A stretch of 64,000 bases of DNA from Erwinia sp. S63 (GTDB lineage: Bacteria > Pseudomonadota > Gammaproteobacteria > Enterobacterales > Enterobacteriaceae): assembly GCF_016625195.1 (NCBI RefSeq), contig NZ_JACVUP010000010.1:175581-239580 (forward strand), in the 5' to 3' direction. The notes under the pieces are model-generated. The model made no database searches, had not been told where the DNA came from, and saw only the letters and a list, made by a program, of their open reading frames with translations. The translations under genes were made by a program, and so were the position numbers. Of the stretch, positions 16,870 through 25,733 are shown one piece after another; position 1 is the first letter of the stretch, and every line of letters begins with the position of its first letter.

Positions 16870-19800
16870 CTACTCCAGGCTGTGGCTGGCATTCTCAAGA
16901 TTAGCGGGGTCGCGTTTCAACCACCGCAAGCTGGCACCCGCATTGGCCACTATCGACATCAACGGCTGGTTAATTTCATGCGCGATGGATGAGGTGAGCT
17001 GGCCGACCGTGGTGGCGCGTGCCACGCGAGCCAGTTCGGCCTGAGCGATACGCGTGGCATCTTCAGAGAGTCGCTGGCTGGTGATATCCGTCAGCGTGCC
17101 GAAGTATTCCCGTACTTCAGGCCAGGTATCGACTGGCTCACCAATGCCTTTGATGTAGCGGCACTCACCATCATCGCGGATGATTCGGAACTCCGCCTGC
17201 ATGATGAGTCCCTGACGGGAGTGCGAATCAATCAGTTCCCTGAGGCAGGGAATATCATCCGGGTGCACTCGGCTCTGAAACTCCGCCATGGAGGTGGTCT
17301 TCTGTCCGTCAGGCAGGCCCATAATGCGTTTGTACTCGTCCGAAATGAACTGAATATCCGGTTCCATCAGCCAGTGCCAGGTGCCGGTATGGCTGATTTT
17401 CTCACCCAGCATTAATGACGTCTGACTGGCGCGCAGCTGCTTCTCAATTTTGCCACGCTGGATGTTTTCGTCCATCAGCTCGGCGTAGAGCCGGGCCGTT
17501 TCCAGCGACACTGCCGCCTGCGAGCCCAGCATCGAGACAATGCGCGAATGTTCGGCGGTAAACACATCCGGCATCAGTCGATTTTCCAGATACAGCACAC
17601 CCACCATCTGCGCCTGTTTGAACATCGGCACACACATCACAGCCGCCCCGGAGGCCACCAGATAGTTGTCCTGGCTAAAGGGGCTGAACACTTCCGGCTT
17701 ACCGGTGCGGATCTCCTTACCGGTGCGTATGACAGCGGACAAGATGGACAGCGGCAGATCCGTGGCAACCGGCACCTCTTTAACAATTTTGACCCGAATC
17801 CCCTGAGCGGTGGTGGTCGCTCTCGCCTGTATCTCCGGCACATTGCCATCGACCAGCCGAATCAGCATACAGTCCTGCGCCCCGGCTCGCTCCACCAGCA
17901 TCACCATCAGGGTATGGATCAGACGGTCCAGATTGATCTCTTCGGTTAGCGCACGCATCGCCGTGACCATACTTTGCAGATCGCTGATGGCGGCGCTCTG
18001 CTCAAACGCCACGGTATCCAGCGCCGTATGCGGCGAGGGTTGCGCTAATCCGGGGTACAGGGATTCAAGTTGGTGCACTTTGGCGCCAGCGCCCCAACGT
18101 CCCCAGGCCGCGATGGCACCTTTGATATAAGCTTCTGCCGCAAAGCGCATACCACGGGCCTCGGCCGTTCGAGCCGCCAGCTCGCAGGCCAGTCCGTTGA
18201 TATGATGGAACTCACCCTGACGGGATAAATCGATGGCTTTTTCGTACTGCTCAGTAGCCTTAGCGGTTTCGCCTTCCAGCCTGTCCAGTTCAGCCCGTAG
18301 CAGCGCCTCTTTGTCCGCAAAGGTCTTCTCATTCTCATTCGACCAGGTCACCAGCCTCTCAAGATGGCGCTGCAGTACCTGCCGATGTTCGGCCGTATAT
18401 TCCTCTGCCTTGAGTGGGATGGAGAGTGACAGCGCGCTATAGAGATGAAGGTCCAGCAGATGCACATGGCCCGGAATAAAGTCGGTAAAAGGGGCGGCAT
18501 CAGCAAAATACCTTCCCGCCTCCTCATATTCACCGGCAAAAAAGTGTGCCATGCCCTTGTAGAGGCGGCACCAGAACTGCATCAGCAGCACCGGCTCGAT
18601 GGCAAACTCATGCAGCTTTTTGTCTAAATCAGGCGGGATAAAGTGATTCCCAGAGAAAATCTCCCCGCGCGGCTTACGCAAAAACATCATGTAATCCAGC
18701 TGCATGCCCAGTACGATTTCAACGTCGCGGAACTGCGCCTTGCGCACGTAAGTCATGCCACGCGTGATCGAAGTACAAACGCCGTCAAGGTGATCGCCTC
18801 GCGTGAGGTAATTCATCACCAGATGACGCAGCGCCAGACACGCCGATGTCCGATCGCCAATTTCGACCCCGACATCAAACGCAGCTTTTGCGCGTTCAAT
18901 GGCATAGGTGAGCGGCATCGTCCAGATACTGACCTGATCGAGTGGCAGCAGCGTGCGTGCCTTGTAACTCACGAAGTCGTGCTTGTACACCAGCTCACGT
19001 GCCAGTAACGCGCTGGCAAATCCACGGCTGTACTCATCATACTGATCGCCACACACCACGCCGTACCATGACAGCGCGAGCGTCGAGGCACCGCTCAGGC
19101 CGCGTGCCATGGTCAGATGCAGCAGTTTGCACAGGATCAGGAATTGCAAACGCGGGCAGATAAACGCCGCGAAGGTACTGGCACTCGCCATCAAATTCAT
19201 GATCGCTTCGGTTTTTTTACAACTCACCCGTGGCAGAGATCGAAAGCGCGTGTAAGGATTTTTACCCACGTCATCTTTGAGCAGCATTCTTGCCGCATCA
19301 CACTCGGCCTGATCGGGGTAGCGATTCAGCTGGATGCCAAACACCGCCAACCAGGCAAGTGCCGTTTCCAGCGCCAGTTGGCTGTCTGACCTGCGCATGT
19401 GAATTTCAGCGATCAGACTGGCTGCTTCCGCTTTGTCCGTTACTTCACCGGGCGAGACCAAAATCTGCGAACTAAGCGTCATGGCACGCAGCAAATTACC
19501 GTTAAGGAATTCGCATTCAGCTTCCTCCAGCAGAAATTCATTACTGCACTCACTGCCGGAACGAAGCGTTATCTGACGGGCAAACTGGAGATAGCGAAGC
19601 GCAGAGACATAATCACCGGTGATTTTTGCCCGCCGTGTTGCTTGCAATAGCAGCGGGCAGAATCGCGCCGTTTCATCGGCAATCACTGCGATATTCTGGA
19701 CCGACACCAGGTGATGGGCAGCGCTGAACAGCGGGGCATTGGCCAGGTCGAGGCTGGACTCCTGCAGGTAATAACGCGCCGCAGCAAAATGAAAATCATC

Positions 19801-21894
19801 CTTCTCCTCAGGACTCAGCAACCCCATTGACGCTTCATGCACGCTGTCATGCATAAATGACCACGTGGTGTCACTTAATGCGATTAAACGGTTCTCCGCA
19901 GCGGGTTTGAGTATCTCACCGACCCTTTGCGGTGAAAGCGCCAGGATCGTGCTGATGTCACGAAGCGCGCCAGTGGCGCCAATCAGTGCCAGCTCACCCA
20001 ACAGCATGTGAGCAGCACGAGGCAACGTTTTAAGATCTTCCAGCACGCAGGCTGCGACATTTGCCGCGTAATGGCTGTTTTTTAATGCCTGCGCGTCATA
20101 GGTCCATTTAAAGGCGGCGTGATGGGTGATGTGGTGATCGCGCACTGCCTGACGGAAAAACTCATGGGTCGCGAGGGGATTGCCCGCGGTTTTTTCAAAC
20201 ACGATCTGAGCCAACTCGGCAGTGGCGGCACTGCGGCTGTGAAACATGCCCGCCAGCCAGCGCGCAATATTTTTAGCCGACAACGGCTCAGGGGTCAGAT
20301 CGATAATGCGTGATGCGCAGGCGCGAATGCGGCTGAGAGTGCTGGCGACGTTAGGACAGGGCATTGAAACGCTATCACGATGGCTGATCACCAGTAAAAG
20401 CGGGAGATCCTCGCTCAGGCTCAGCAGATTTTGCAGTAGCTGAAGGGTCGCCTGATCGGCCCAGTGCACATCATCGATCAGCACCACCAGCGGCCGTCCT
20501 GGTGCGGTAAACGCTCTGACCAGACTGCAGGCGACCAGGTTTAAGCGATCGCGCGCGTCGGGTAAATTCGTATCACGCTGCGCCACCGCTCTCTTGTCGA
20601 GCACCACGCCCAGTTCCGGCACCAGATTGACAGCCAACCCGGCAAACTCGCCAAGATTGCGTGAAATATGCGCTTTCCAGCGCGCCATCTCCTCGGCCGG
20701 CAGCCCCAGAAGATGCAACGTCAGCATGCGGAAAGCGGTGGTAAACACCGAGAACGGCAGCACAGGCGAGTTTTTATCTGCTTTCACCACCGTCAGCATG
20801 GCGTTTTTACTGCGTAAAACCTTCAGTGCCGAGACGATTAACGATGACTTCCCCGAGCCTGGTGCGCCGTTGATCACCACCAGCGTGTGCTTCCCGCTGC
20901 GGCTAACATCATCAAATGCCGCCAGCACATCCGCGGCCTGTGCGTGATCGGTATACAGCGTCTCGGAGGAGAGCGTCAGCGGCTGTGCGTCTTGTTGTCC
21001 CAGCGCGAATGACTCAACGGCGCCATCTGGCATCAGGTTGGATTCACAGCGTTTTAAATCCGCCATCACCCCTTCTACCGTCTGGTAACGATACTCAGGA
21101 GACTTCGCCAGCAGGCGTAAAATAATCGATGACAACACCACCGGCACATCGCGGCGCAGCATGTGCGGCGGGATCGCTTCTGATGCGATGTGATGATGTA
21201 CCCACTCAGACATGCCCCCGTTCGCGCTTCCGTAGGGCAATTTGCCCGTCAGCAACTCATAAAGCACGATGCCCAGACTGTACAAATCGCTGATGCGGCT
21301 GACGCGATGTACCGTGCGCGAAGTATGTTCAGGCGACATATAGGCTAGCGTACCGCCGATGACCGGCGTGCGGGCGGGTTGCATCAAATCGGATTCCAGC
21401 GAGGAGAGCCCGAAGCCACCCAGTTGCACCACATTCTCTTCAGTAAAGAAAAAGTGAGAGGGTTTGATGTCGCCGTGCACCAGGCCTTGCAAATGCATCT
21501 TGCCGAGCGCCTCACATAGCAGTGTGGCTTTGTGGAAGAATTTCTTTAGGTTGCCGGGGGGCATGCACAGCTGGTCAGCCAATGTGCGGTAGTTAAACGG
21601 GGTATAGAGCAGCGCATAACGCCCCTGATAGGAGGTATATCGAATGGGTTTGATCGACCCGCTCTCAGAGAGCATCGCTCGCAGGGCAAACTCATTTTTC
21701 AGCAGTTGGGTGACCTGAAAAACCGCCTCTTCACTGGCGGCGGTCGCCAACATAACGCTTTCACCTGACACCGCATGCCTGCCGAGCAGCCACTCGATGT
21801 TGCCTTCCTGTGCCAGCGGGCTGAACACGATGTCATCATTCAGTACATAAGCGGTTTCATCAGACAGGTTCAAAGCCAGAAAAAGTGAACTCAT
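16870..21894 (-). CDS. Giant hybrid sensor: (pseudo)kinase - AAA ATPase - helical repeats - GAF - PAS - truncated HisKA
   Basis: This 1674-residue reading frame is of the 'trifunctional Ser/Thr kinase/ATPase/sensor histidine kinase' family. Residues ~1-280 are a protein-kinase-like domain with HGDIKPSH (140-147) and YMSPEH, but the DFG aspartate is glycine (GGFG, 159-162) and no VAIK lysine is evident. Walker A GAPGSGKS is at 343-350 and Walker B LVVLIDDVHWAD at 469-480. A long helical TPR-like region follows to about 1250. A GAF domain then begins near TAMRALTEEINLDRL, followed by a PAS/PAC domain (GTWHWLMEPDIQFI). The HisKA box SSIAHEINQPL has His1639. An in-frame TAG ends the frame at residue 1674, removing the ATPase. 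Full length would be about 1855 residues. Its ATG overlaps the receiver gene stop (ATGA). Confidence 0.9.
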   Translation of the reverse strand: MSSLFLALNLSDETAYVLNDDIVFSPLAQEGNIEWLLGRHAVSGESVMLATAASEEAVFQVTQLLKNEFALRAMLSESGSIKPIRYTSYQGRYALLYTPFNYRTLADQLCMPPGNLKKFFHKATLLCEALGKMHLQGLVHGDIKPSHFFFTEENVVQLGGFGLSSLESDLMQPARTPVIGGTLAYMSPEHTSRTVHRVSRISDLYSLGIVLYELLTGKLPYGSANGGMSEWVHHHIASEAIPPHMLRRDVPVVLSSIILRLLAKSPEYRYQTVEGVMADLKRCESNLMPDGAVESFALGQQDAQPLTLSSETLYTDHAQAADVLAAFDDVSRSGKHTLVVINGAPGSGKSSLIVSALKVLRSKNAMLTVVKADKNSPVLPFSVFTTAFRMLTLHLLGLPAEEMARWKAHISRNLGEFAGLAVNLVPELGVVLDKRAVAQRDTNLPDARDRLNLVACSLVRAFTAPGRPLVVLIDDVHWADQATLQLLQNLLSLSEDLPLLLVISHRDSVSMPCPNVASTLSRIRACASRIIDLTPEPLSAKNIARWLAGMFHSRSAATAELAQIVFEKTAGNPLATHEFFRQAVRDHHITHHAAFKWTYDAQALKNSHYAANVAACVLEDLKTLPRAAHMLLGELALIGATGALRDISTILALSPQRVGEILKPAAENRLIALSDTTWSFMHDSVHEASMGLLSPEEKDDFHFAAARYYLQESSLDLANAPLFSAAHHLVSVQNIAVIADETARFCPLLLQATRRAKITGDYVSALRYLQFARQITLRSGSECSNEFLLEEAECEFLNGNLLRAMTLSSQILVSPGEVTDKAEAASLIAEIHMRRSDSQLALETALAWLAVFGIQLNRYPDQAECDAARMLLKDDVGKNPYTRFRSLPRVSCKKTEAIMNLMASASTFAAFICPRLQFLILCKLLHLTMARGLSGASTLALSWYGVVCGDQYDEYSRGFASALLARELVYKHDFVSYKARTLLPLDQVSIWTMPLTYAIERAKAAFDVGVEIGDRTSACLALRHLVMNYLTRGDHLDGVCTSITRGMTYVRKAQFRDVEIVLGMQLDYMMFLRKPRGEIFSGNHFIPPDLDKKLHEFAIEPVLLMQFWCRLYKGMAHFFAGEYEEAGRYFADAAPFTDFIPGHVHLLDLHLYSALSLSIPLKAEEYTAEHRQVLQRHLERLVTWSNENEKTFADKEALLRAELDRLEGETAKATEQYEKAIDLSRQGEFHHINGLACELAARTAEARGMRFAAEAYIKGAIAAWGRWGAGAKVHQLESLYPGLAQPSPHTALDTVAFEQSAAISDLQSMVTAMRALTEEINLDRLIHTLMVMLVERAGAQDCMLIRLVDGNVPEIQARATTTAQGIRVKIVKEVPVATDLPLSILSAVIRTGKEIRTGKPEVFSPFSQDNYLVASGAAVMCVPMFKQAQMVGVLYLENRLMPDVFTAEHSRIVSMLGSQAAVSLETARLYAELMDENIQRGKIEKQLRASQTSLMLGEKISHTGTWHWLMEPDIQFISDEYKRIMGLPDGQKTTSMAEFQSRVHPDDIPCLRELIDSHSRQGLIMQAEFRIIRDDGECRYIKGIGEPVDTWPEVREYFGTLTDITSQRLSEDATRIAQAELARVARATTVGQLTSSIAHEINQPLMSIVANAGASLRWLKRDPANLENASHSLE

Positions 21895-22277
21895 GGTCGC
21901 AACGTCCGGGCTGATAACTCAGCCCGAATATGTTCGAACAGCGCGTCAATATCAATAGGCTTGCGCATGAAGGTGATGGCGCCCAGGTTGATGGCGTACC
22001 ACAGTAAATTGTCATCGCCATTGCCCGAGATGATGATGCCTGGCGGGTTATTCAGCTGTGTTATCAGTTCTTTAAACAGGTCAAAACCAGACATGCCTTT
22101 GAGTTCGACGTCAATGATAAACAGCGCTGCATCTCTGAGCGCTGCTTCATCACTTAACAATGCTTCCGCTGATTCGAATGCCTGCGTCTCATAGCCTTCA
22201 GACTGCAGCAGGTTGGTCAGGGCACTGCGAACGGAACGGTCATCATCCACAATGATGATGCGCTGCGACAGCTGCAT
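21891..22277 (-). CDS. Stand-alone receiver domain response regulator
   Basis: This 128-residue protein is a single receiver domain with DDD at 11-13, phosphoacceptor Asp56 in FIIDVELKGMSG, S in IISGNGD and K in MRKPID. It has no output domain, so it may act like a phosphate relay or modulator (Spo0F/DivK type). The ATG at 22277 has AAGGAA 6 bases upstream; the longer frame to 22409 lacks a ribosome site and runs back into the xapX gene. Its stop overlaps the kinase start by ATGA, implying coupled translation with the giant kinase. Confidence 0.9.
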   Translation of the reverse strand: MQLSQRIIIVDDDRSVRSALTNLLQSEGYETQAFESAEALLSDEAALRDAALFIIDVELKGMSGFDLFKELITQLNNPPGIIISGNGDDNLLWYAINLGAITFMRKPIDIDALFEHIRAELSARTLRP

Positions 22278-22320
22278 GCTGTATTCCTTAATAAAATTTA
22301 CGACTCCCTGACGCGCATCA

Positions 22321-22575
22321 TTAGGCGTTTTTATCACCCGAGGCCGGTGGAGTATCAATGGCTCTCGGTGGATATTCGTGGCGGAACCAGGAGAGAGCGA
22401 TCCGTTCACGCTTTATCAGTCGTTGGCAAACCGGAATAATATGTTCGCCGATTTGCATCCCCAACAGGCCCAACAGCGCGATGACAGGTGGTGCCGGGGA
22501 ACTGACATCCATGACGGCATAAAGTAAGCCGATGAGTATGCCTACCACTAGCGATAAAACATAGGATTTCAGCAT
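22321..22575 (-). CDS. XapX (DUF1427) family small membrane protein, copy 2
   Basis: This 84-residue protein has a first membrane helix (LSLVVGILIGLLYAVM), then the family motif SSPAPPVIALLGLLGMQIGE, and a basic, proline-rich C-terminal tail. XapX proteins are short inner-membrane proteins of unknown function, often found beside hydrolases such as YcaC-like enzymes. It starts 2 bases after the other xapX gene, and GGGATAA precedes the ATG. The C-terminal tail after residue 50 differs from copy 1, so the pair is not a recent simple duplication. Confidence 0.88.
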   Translation of the reverse strand: MLKSYVLSLVVGILIGLLYAVMDVSSPAPPVIALLGLLGMQIGEHIIPVCQRLIKRERIALSWFRHEYPPRAIDTPPASGDKNA

Positions 22576-22577
22576 GA

Positions 22578-22829
22578 TTATCCCACCTGTCCTGAGGTCA
22601 AGAGCGAGGCGTGAGGACGAGAGTCCGCTGCCACGGGGAGCGTGACACCCGCCGGCGTAAACGCAGCCGCATCCTGATGCAGCAGCTTACCGCCCAGCGC
22701 ACTGCCAATCACCATGCCCAGCAGGCCAATCAGTGCCACGGCGGGCGGGGCCGGAGAGCGAACCTTGAGCAGCGCATAAATAAGACCGGCTAACGCGCCA
22801 GCCCCCAGAGAAATCAGCAAAGGACTCAT
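22578..22829 (-). CDS. XapX (DUF1427) family small membrane protein, copy 1
   Basis: This 83-residue protein has two membrane helices around the motif RSPAPPAVALIGLLGMVIG. A short alanine- and proline-containing tail follows. A strong AAGGAGGACCC site precedes the ATG at 22829. It lies 52 bases after the YcaC-like hydrolase gene and 2 bases before the second xapX, so all belong to one operon with the receiver and giant kinase. Function is unknown; a tandem arrangement suggests a hetero-oligomer. Confidence 0.9.
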   Translation of the reverse strand: MSPLLISLGAGALAGLIYALLKVRSPAPPAVALIGLLGMVIGSALGGKLLHQDAAAFTPAGVTLPVAADSRPHASLLTSGQVG

Positions 22830-22881
22830 GGGTCCTCCTTTTTAAAAGGGGGGCCAGCGCACAGGTCTGGCCCTTAACACA

Positions 22882-23574
22882 TTAGCGAACCGGGGCAGGA
22901 ACCGGCGCCAGGGTACGGTGCTCACTCTTCTGACGAGAAGGCGCTTTATGAACCATGGTGTAGGCGTAATCCACGCCGATACCGTATGCACCGGAGTGCT
23001 CTTTGGCGATATCCATCACCGCGGTGTAGGTGTCTTTGTGCGCCCAGTCGCGTTGCCACTCCAGCATCACCTGCTGCCAGGTTACCGGGATCACGCCAGC
23101 CTGAATCATGCGCTGCATCGCATAGTCGTGGGCCTCTTTGGTGGTGCCGCCTGATGCATCCGCCACCATGTAGATTTCGTAGTCGCCTTCCAGCATCGCG
23201 CACAGTGCAAAGGTGTTGTTGCACACTTCCGTCCACAGGCCCGATACCACCACCTTTTTCTTACCATTGGCTTTCAGCGCATCACGCACTTTCTGGTCAT
23301 CCCAGGAGTTCATTGAGGTACGTTCAAGAATGTCCTGACCCGGGAACACATCCAGCAGCTCCGGGAACGTGTTGCCTGAGAAGCTCTCCGTCTCAACGGT
23401 AGTCAGCACGGTAGGAATGTTGAAGACTTTGGCCGCTTTCGCTAATGCGACAACGTTGTTTTTCAGCACCTGACGGTCAATCGACTGCACGCCAAACGCC
23501 ATCTGTGGCTGCTGGTCGATAAAGATGATCTGGCAGTTCTGCGGCGTCAGTACTTCAAGTTTGCTAGTGGTCAT
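22882..23574 (-). CDS. Isochorismatase-fold cysteine hydrolase (YcaC-like)
   Basis: This ~230-residue cytoplasmic hydrolase starts with the fold motif CQIIFIDQQPQM (Asp20) and has the nucleophile region VSGLWTEVCNN with Cys118. It ends with ADASGGTTKEAHDYAMQRM and a basic proline-rich tail longer than that of YcaC. YcaC relatives form octamers with a cysteine active site, but their natural substrate is unknown. ATGs at 23586 and 23574 are both possible; the latter has GGGC at suitable distance. It is the first gene of the minus-strand operon hydrolase-xapX-xapX-receiver-kinase and is divergent from the amidohydrolase across the shared 25-bp element. Confidence 0.9.
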   Translation of the reverse strand: MTTSKLEVLTPQNCQIIFIDQQPQMAFGVQSIDRQVLKNNVVALAKAAKVFNIPTVLTTVETESFSGNTFPELLDVFPGQDILERTSMNSWDDQKVRDALKANGKKKVVVSGLWTEVCNNTFALCAMLEGDYEIYMVADASGGTTKEAHDYAMQRMIQAGVIPVTWQQVMLEWQRDWAHKDTYTAVMDIAKEHSGAYGIGVDYAYTMVHKAPSRQKSEHRTLAPVPAPVR

Positions 23575-23727
23575 GGTTTTGCCCATTGAGGTTAGTGTGG
23601 CGAAGTTCCGCGAAATTGAACGGTGTCAAAAGAACAGTCATGCCAGGGATGCCGCTTTTAAGGCAGCTCAGGCTCACTGTCTCAGCGCAGTGTAGGGAGC
23701 CTTTTTTTGCCACACTATTATCTCTAG

Positions 23728-23765
23728 GTATAACTATACGAAGGTATACTTATCCCTTTGTATAA
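23728..23765. promoter_or_regulatory. Shared 25-bp element copy 2 in the hydrolase/amidohydrolase divergent promoter
   Basis: Bases 23741-23765 run AAGGTATACTTATCC then CTTTGTATAA and match the reverse complement of 15356-15380 in 21 of 25 positions. An imperfect palindrome GTATAACTATAC (23728-23739) precedes it, so the region is rich in TATAC half-sites. One stretch, TACTTAT, also fits the NarL-type heptamer TACYYMT, consistent with a LuxR-type HTH. It lies 86 bases before the amidohydrolase start and about 175 before the hydrolase start. Confidence 0.6.
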
Positions 23766-23850
23766 CTAGACGCTCTCCTGGCCACCTGAACATAATTCCG
23801 CCTATTACTTCTCTTGCGCATGTGCAGGACCACTCTCTTCAGGAGGTTTT

Positions 23851-25728
23851 ATGGTGACTTTAGGTAAGGCGGACGTCATTCTCACCAATGGCCGTTTTCA
23901 CACCGTTGATCGCGGCAATCCGGTTGCCGATGCGGTGGCGATTCGCGATGGTAAATTTCTGGAAGTCGGCACCCTTGCCGAAGTGATGCAGCATCACTGC
24001 GAAGGCACCAAAGTCATCGACCTGAAGGGCCACACCGCCGTGCCGGGTCTGAATGACTCCCACCTGCACCTGATTCGTGGAGGCCTCAACTACAACCTCG
24101 AATTGCGCTGGGAAGGCGTGCCCTCGGTGTTTGACGCGCTGCGCATGCTGAAAGAACAGGCGCTGCGTACGCCAAATCCGCAGTGGGTACGCGTGGTGGG
24201 CGGCTGGACGGAGTTCCAGTTTGCTGAACGCCGCATGCCAACACTGGATGAGATCAACGAAGCGGCACCGGACACGCCGGTGTTTGTGCTGCACCTCTAC
24301 GATCGCGCCCTGCTCAACCGCGCTGCGCTGAAAGTAGTGGGTTACACCAAAGACACCCCCAACCCGCCAGGTGGCGAAATCCAGCGCGACAGCAATGGCA
24401 ACCCAACCGGCATGCTGATTGCTCGCCCGAACGCCATGATCCTTTATGCCACCCTGGCCAAGGGTCCTAAGTTACCGCTGGAACAGCAGGTCAACTCGAC
24501 CCGTCAGTTTATGCGCGAACTGAACCGCCTCGGCCTGACCAGCGCCATTGATGCAGGCGGCGGTTTCCAGAACTACCCGGAAGATTACGAAGTCATCGCT
24601 GAACTGCATGAGAAGAAGCAGATGACGATTCGTATCGCCTATAACCTGTTTACCCAGCGCCCCGGGCACGAACTGGAAGATTTCGAGAAATGGACCGACA
24701 TGCTGACGCCGGGTCAGGGTAGCGACTATTTCCGTCACAACGGTGCCGGTGAAATGCTGGTGTTCTCCGCCGCTGACTTCGAGGATTTCCTTGAGCCGCG
24801 TCCGGATCTGGCGCCGGGGATGGAAGATGAACTGGAGCGCGTGGTACGCCATCTGATTGAACATCGCTGGCCGTTCCGTCTGCACGCCACCTACGACGAA
24901 TCCATTAGCCGCATGCTCGATGTGTTTGAAAAAGTGAATCGCGATATTCCATTCAATGGTCTGCACTGGTTCTTCGACCATGCCGAAACCGTGACGCAAC
25001 GGAACATCGACCGTATTAAAGAACTGGGCGGCGGCATCGCGATTCAGCACCGCATGGCTTTCCAGGGCGAATACTTTGCCGAACGCTACGGCATTGAAGC
25101 CACCCGCCATACTCCGCCCGTGGCGCGCATGCTGGAAACCGGCGTGCCGGTGGGTTTGGGTACGGATGCTACCCGCGTCGCCAGCTATAACCCGTGGACC
25201 GCACTTTACTGGCTGGTCTCCGGTCGCACCGTCGGCGGCATGCAGATGTATGACGTCAACGCCCGCCTCGACCGTGAAACCGCACTGATGCTGTGGACGC
25301 AGGGCAGCGCCTGGTTCTCCAGCGAGCAGGGGAAAAAAGGACAGATTAAAACCGGCCAGCTGGCGGACATGGTGGTGCTGAGCAAGGATTACTTCAGCGT
25401 GCCGGAAGAGGAGATCAAAGGGATCGAGTCGGTTCTGACCCTGGTCGACGGCAATATCGTCTATGCCGCTGGTTCATTTGGTTCAGAAGCCCCGCCGTCT
25501 ATTCCGGTGCTGCCAGAGTGGTCCCCGGTGGTGAAGGTGCCGGGTCACTACCGCAGCGCGCCGCCAACCGCACAGACGCGCGTCGGCATGCAGCAGATGC
25601 CGCACCAGTGCAGCGGGCCGTGTGGCGTACACAGCCATTCACACGATATCGCGCGCGGTGCCATGCTGCCGGTGTCGGAAGAGAACGCCTTCTGGGGCGC
25701 GCTCGGCTGCAGCTGCTTCGCGTTCTGA
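23851..25728 (+). CDS. Amidohydrolase family 3 protein (YtcJ-like) with Cys/His-rich C-terminal tail
   Basis: This 625-residue metal-dependent hydrolase has an N-terminal beta-sandwich (VILTNGRFHTVDRG), the metal motif NDSHLHLIRGG, a barrel with HATYDES and HWFFDHAE, and the late metal aspartate in GLGTDATRVASYNPW. Members hydrolyse amides and formamides; the substrate here is unknown. The last 41 residues hold HQCSGPCGVHSHSHD and end GCSCFAF, four cysteines and four histidines that could bind a metal. No signal peptide is seen. AGGAGG lies 6 bases before the ATG. It is the first gene of a plus-strand operon, divergent from the YcaC-like hydrolase. Confidence 0.92.
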   Translation: MVTLGKADVILTNGRFHTVDRGNPVADAVAIRDGKFLEVGTLAEVMQHHCEGTKVIDLKGHTAVPGLNDSHLHLIRGGLNYNLELRWEGVPSVFDALRMLKEQALRTPNPQWVRVVGGWTEFQFAERRMPTLDEINEAAPDTPVFVLHLYDRALLNRAALKVVGYTKDTPNPPGGEIQRDSNGNPTGMLIARPNAMILYATLAKGPKLPLEQQVNSTRQFMRELNRLGLTSAIDAGGGFQNYPEDYEVIAELHEKKQMTIRIAYNLFTQRPGHELEDFEKWTDMLTPGQGSDYFRHNGAGEMLVFSAADFEDFLEPRPDLAPGMEDELERVVRHLIEHRWPFRLHATYDESISRMLDVFEKVNRDIPFNGLHWFFDHAETVTQRNIDRIKELGGGIAIQHRMAFQGEYFAERYGIEATRHTPPVARMLETGVPVGLGTDATRVASYNPWTALYWLVSGRTVGGMQMYDVNARLDRETALMLWTQGSAWFSSEQGKKGQIKTGQLADMVVLSKDYFSVPEEEIKGIESVLTLVDGNIVYAAGSFGSEAPPSIPVLPEWSPVVKVPGHYRSAPPTAQTRVGMQQMPHQCSGPCGVHSHSHDIARGAMLPVSEENAFWGALGCSCFAF

Positions 25729-25733
25729 TCACC

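Noticed and set aside
16327..21894. Frameshift as the cause of the kinase split
   Set aside because: Both halves are in the same frame and meet at a TAG, so it is a point stop and not an insertion or deletion.
22278..22409. N-terminal extension of the lone receiver protein
   Set aside because: It overlaps the xapX coding end and intergenic sequence; the ribosome site supports the ATG at 22277.
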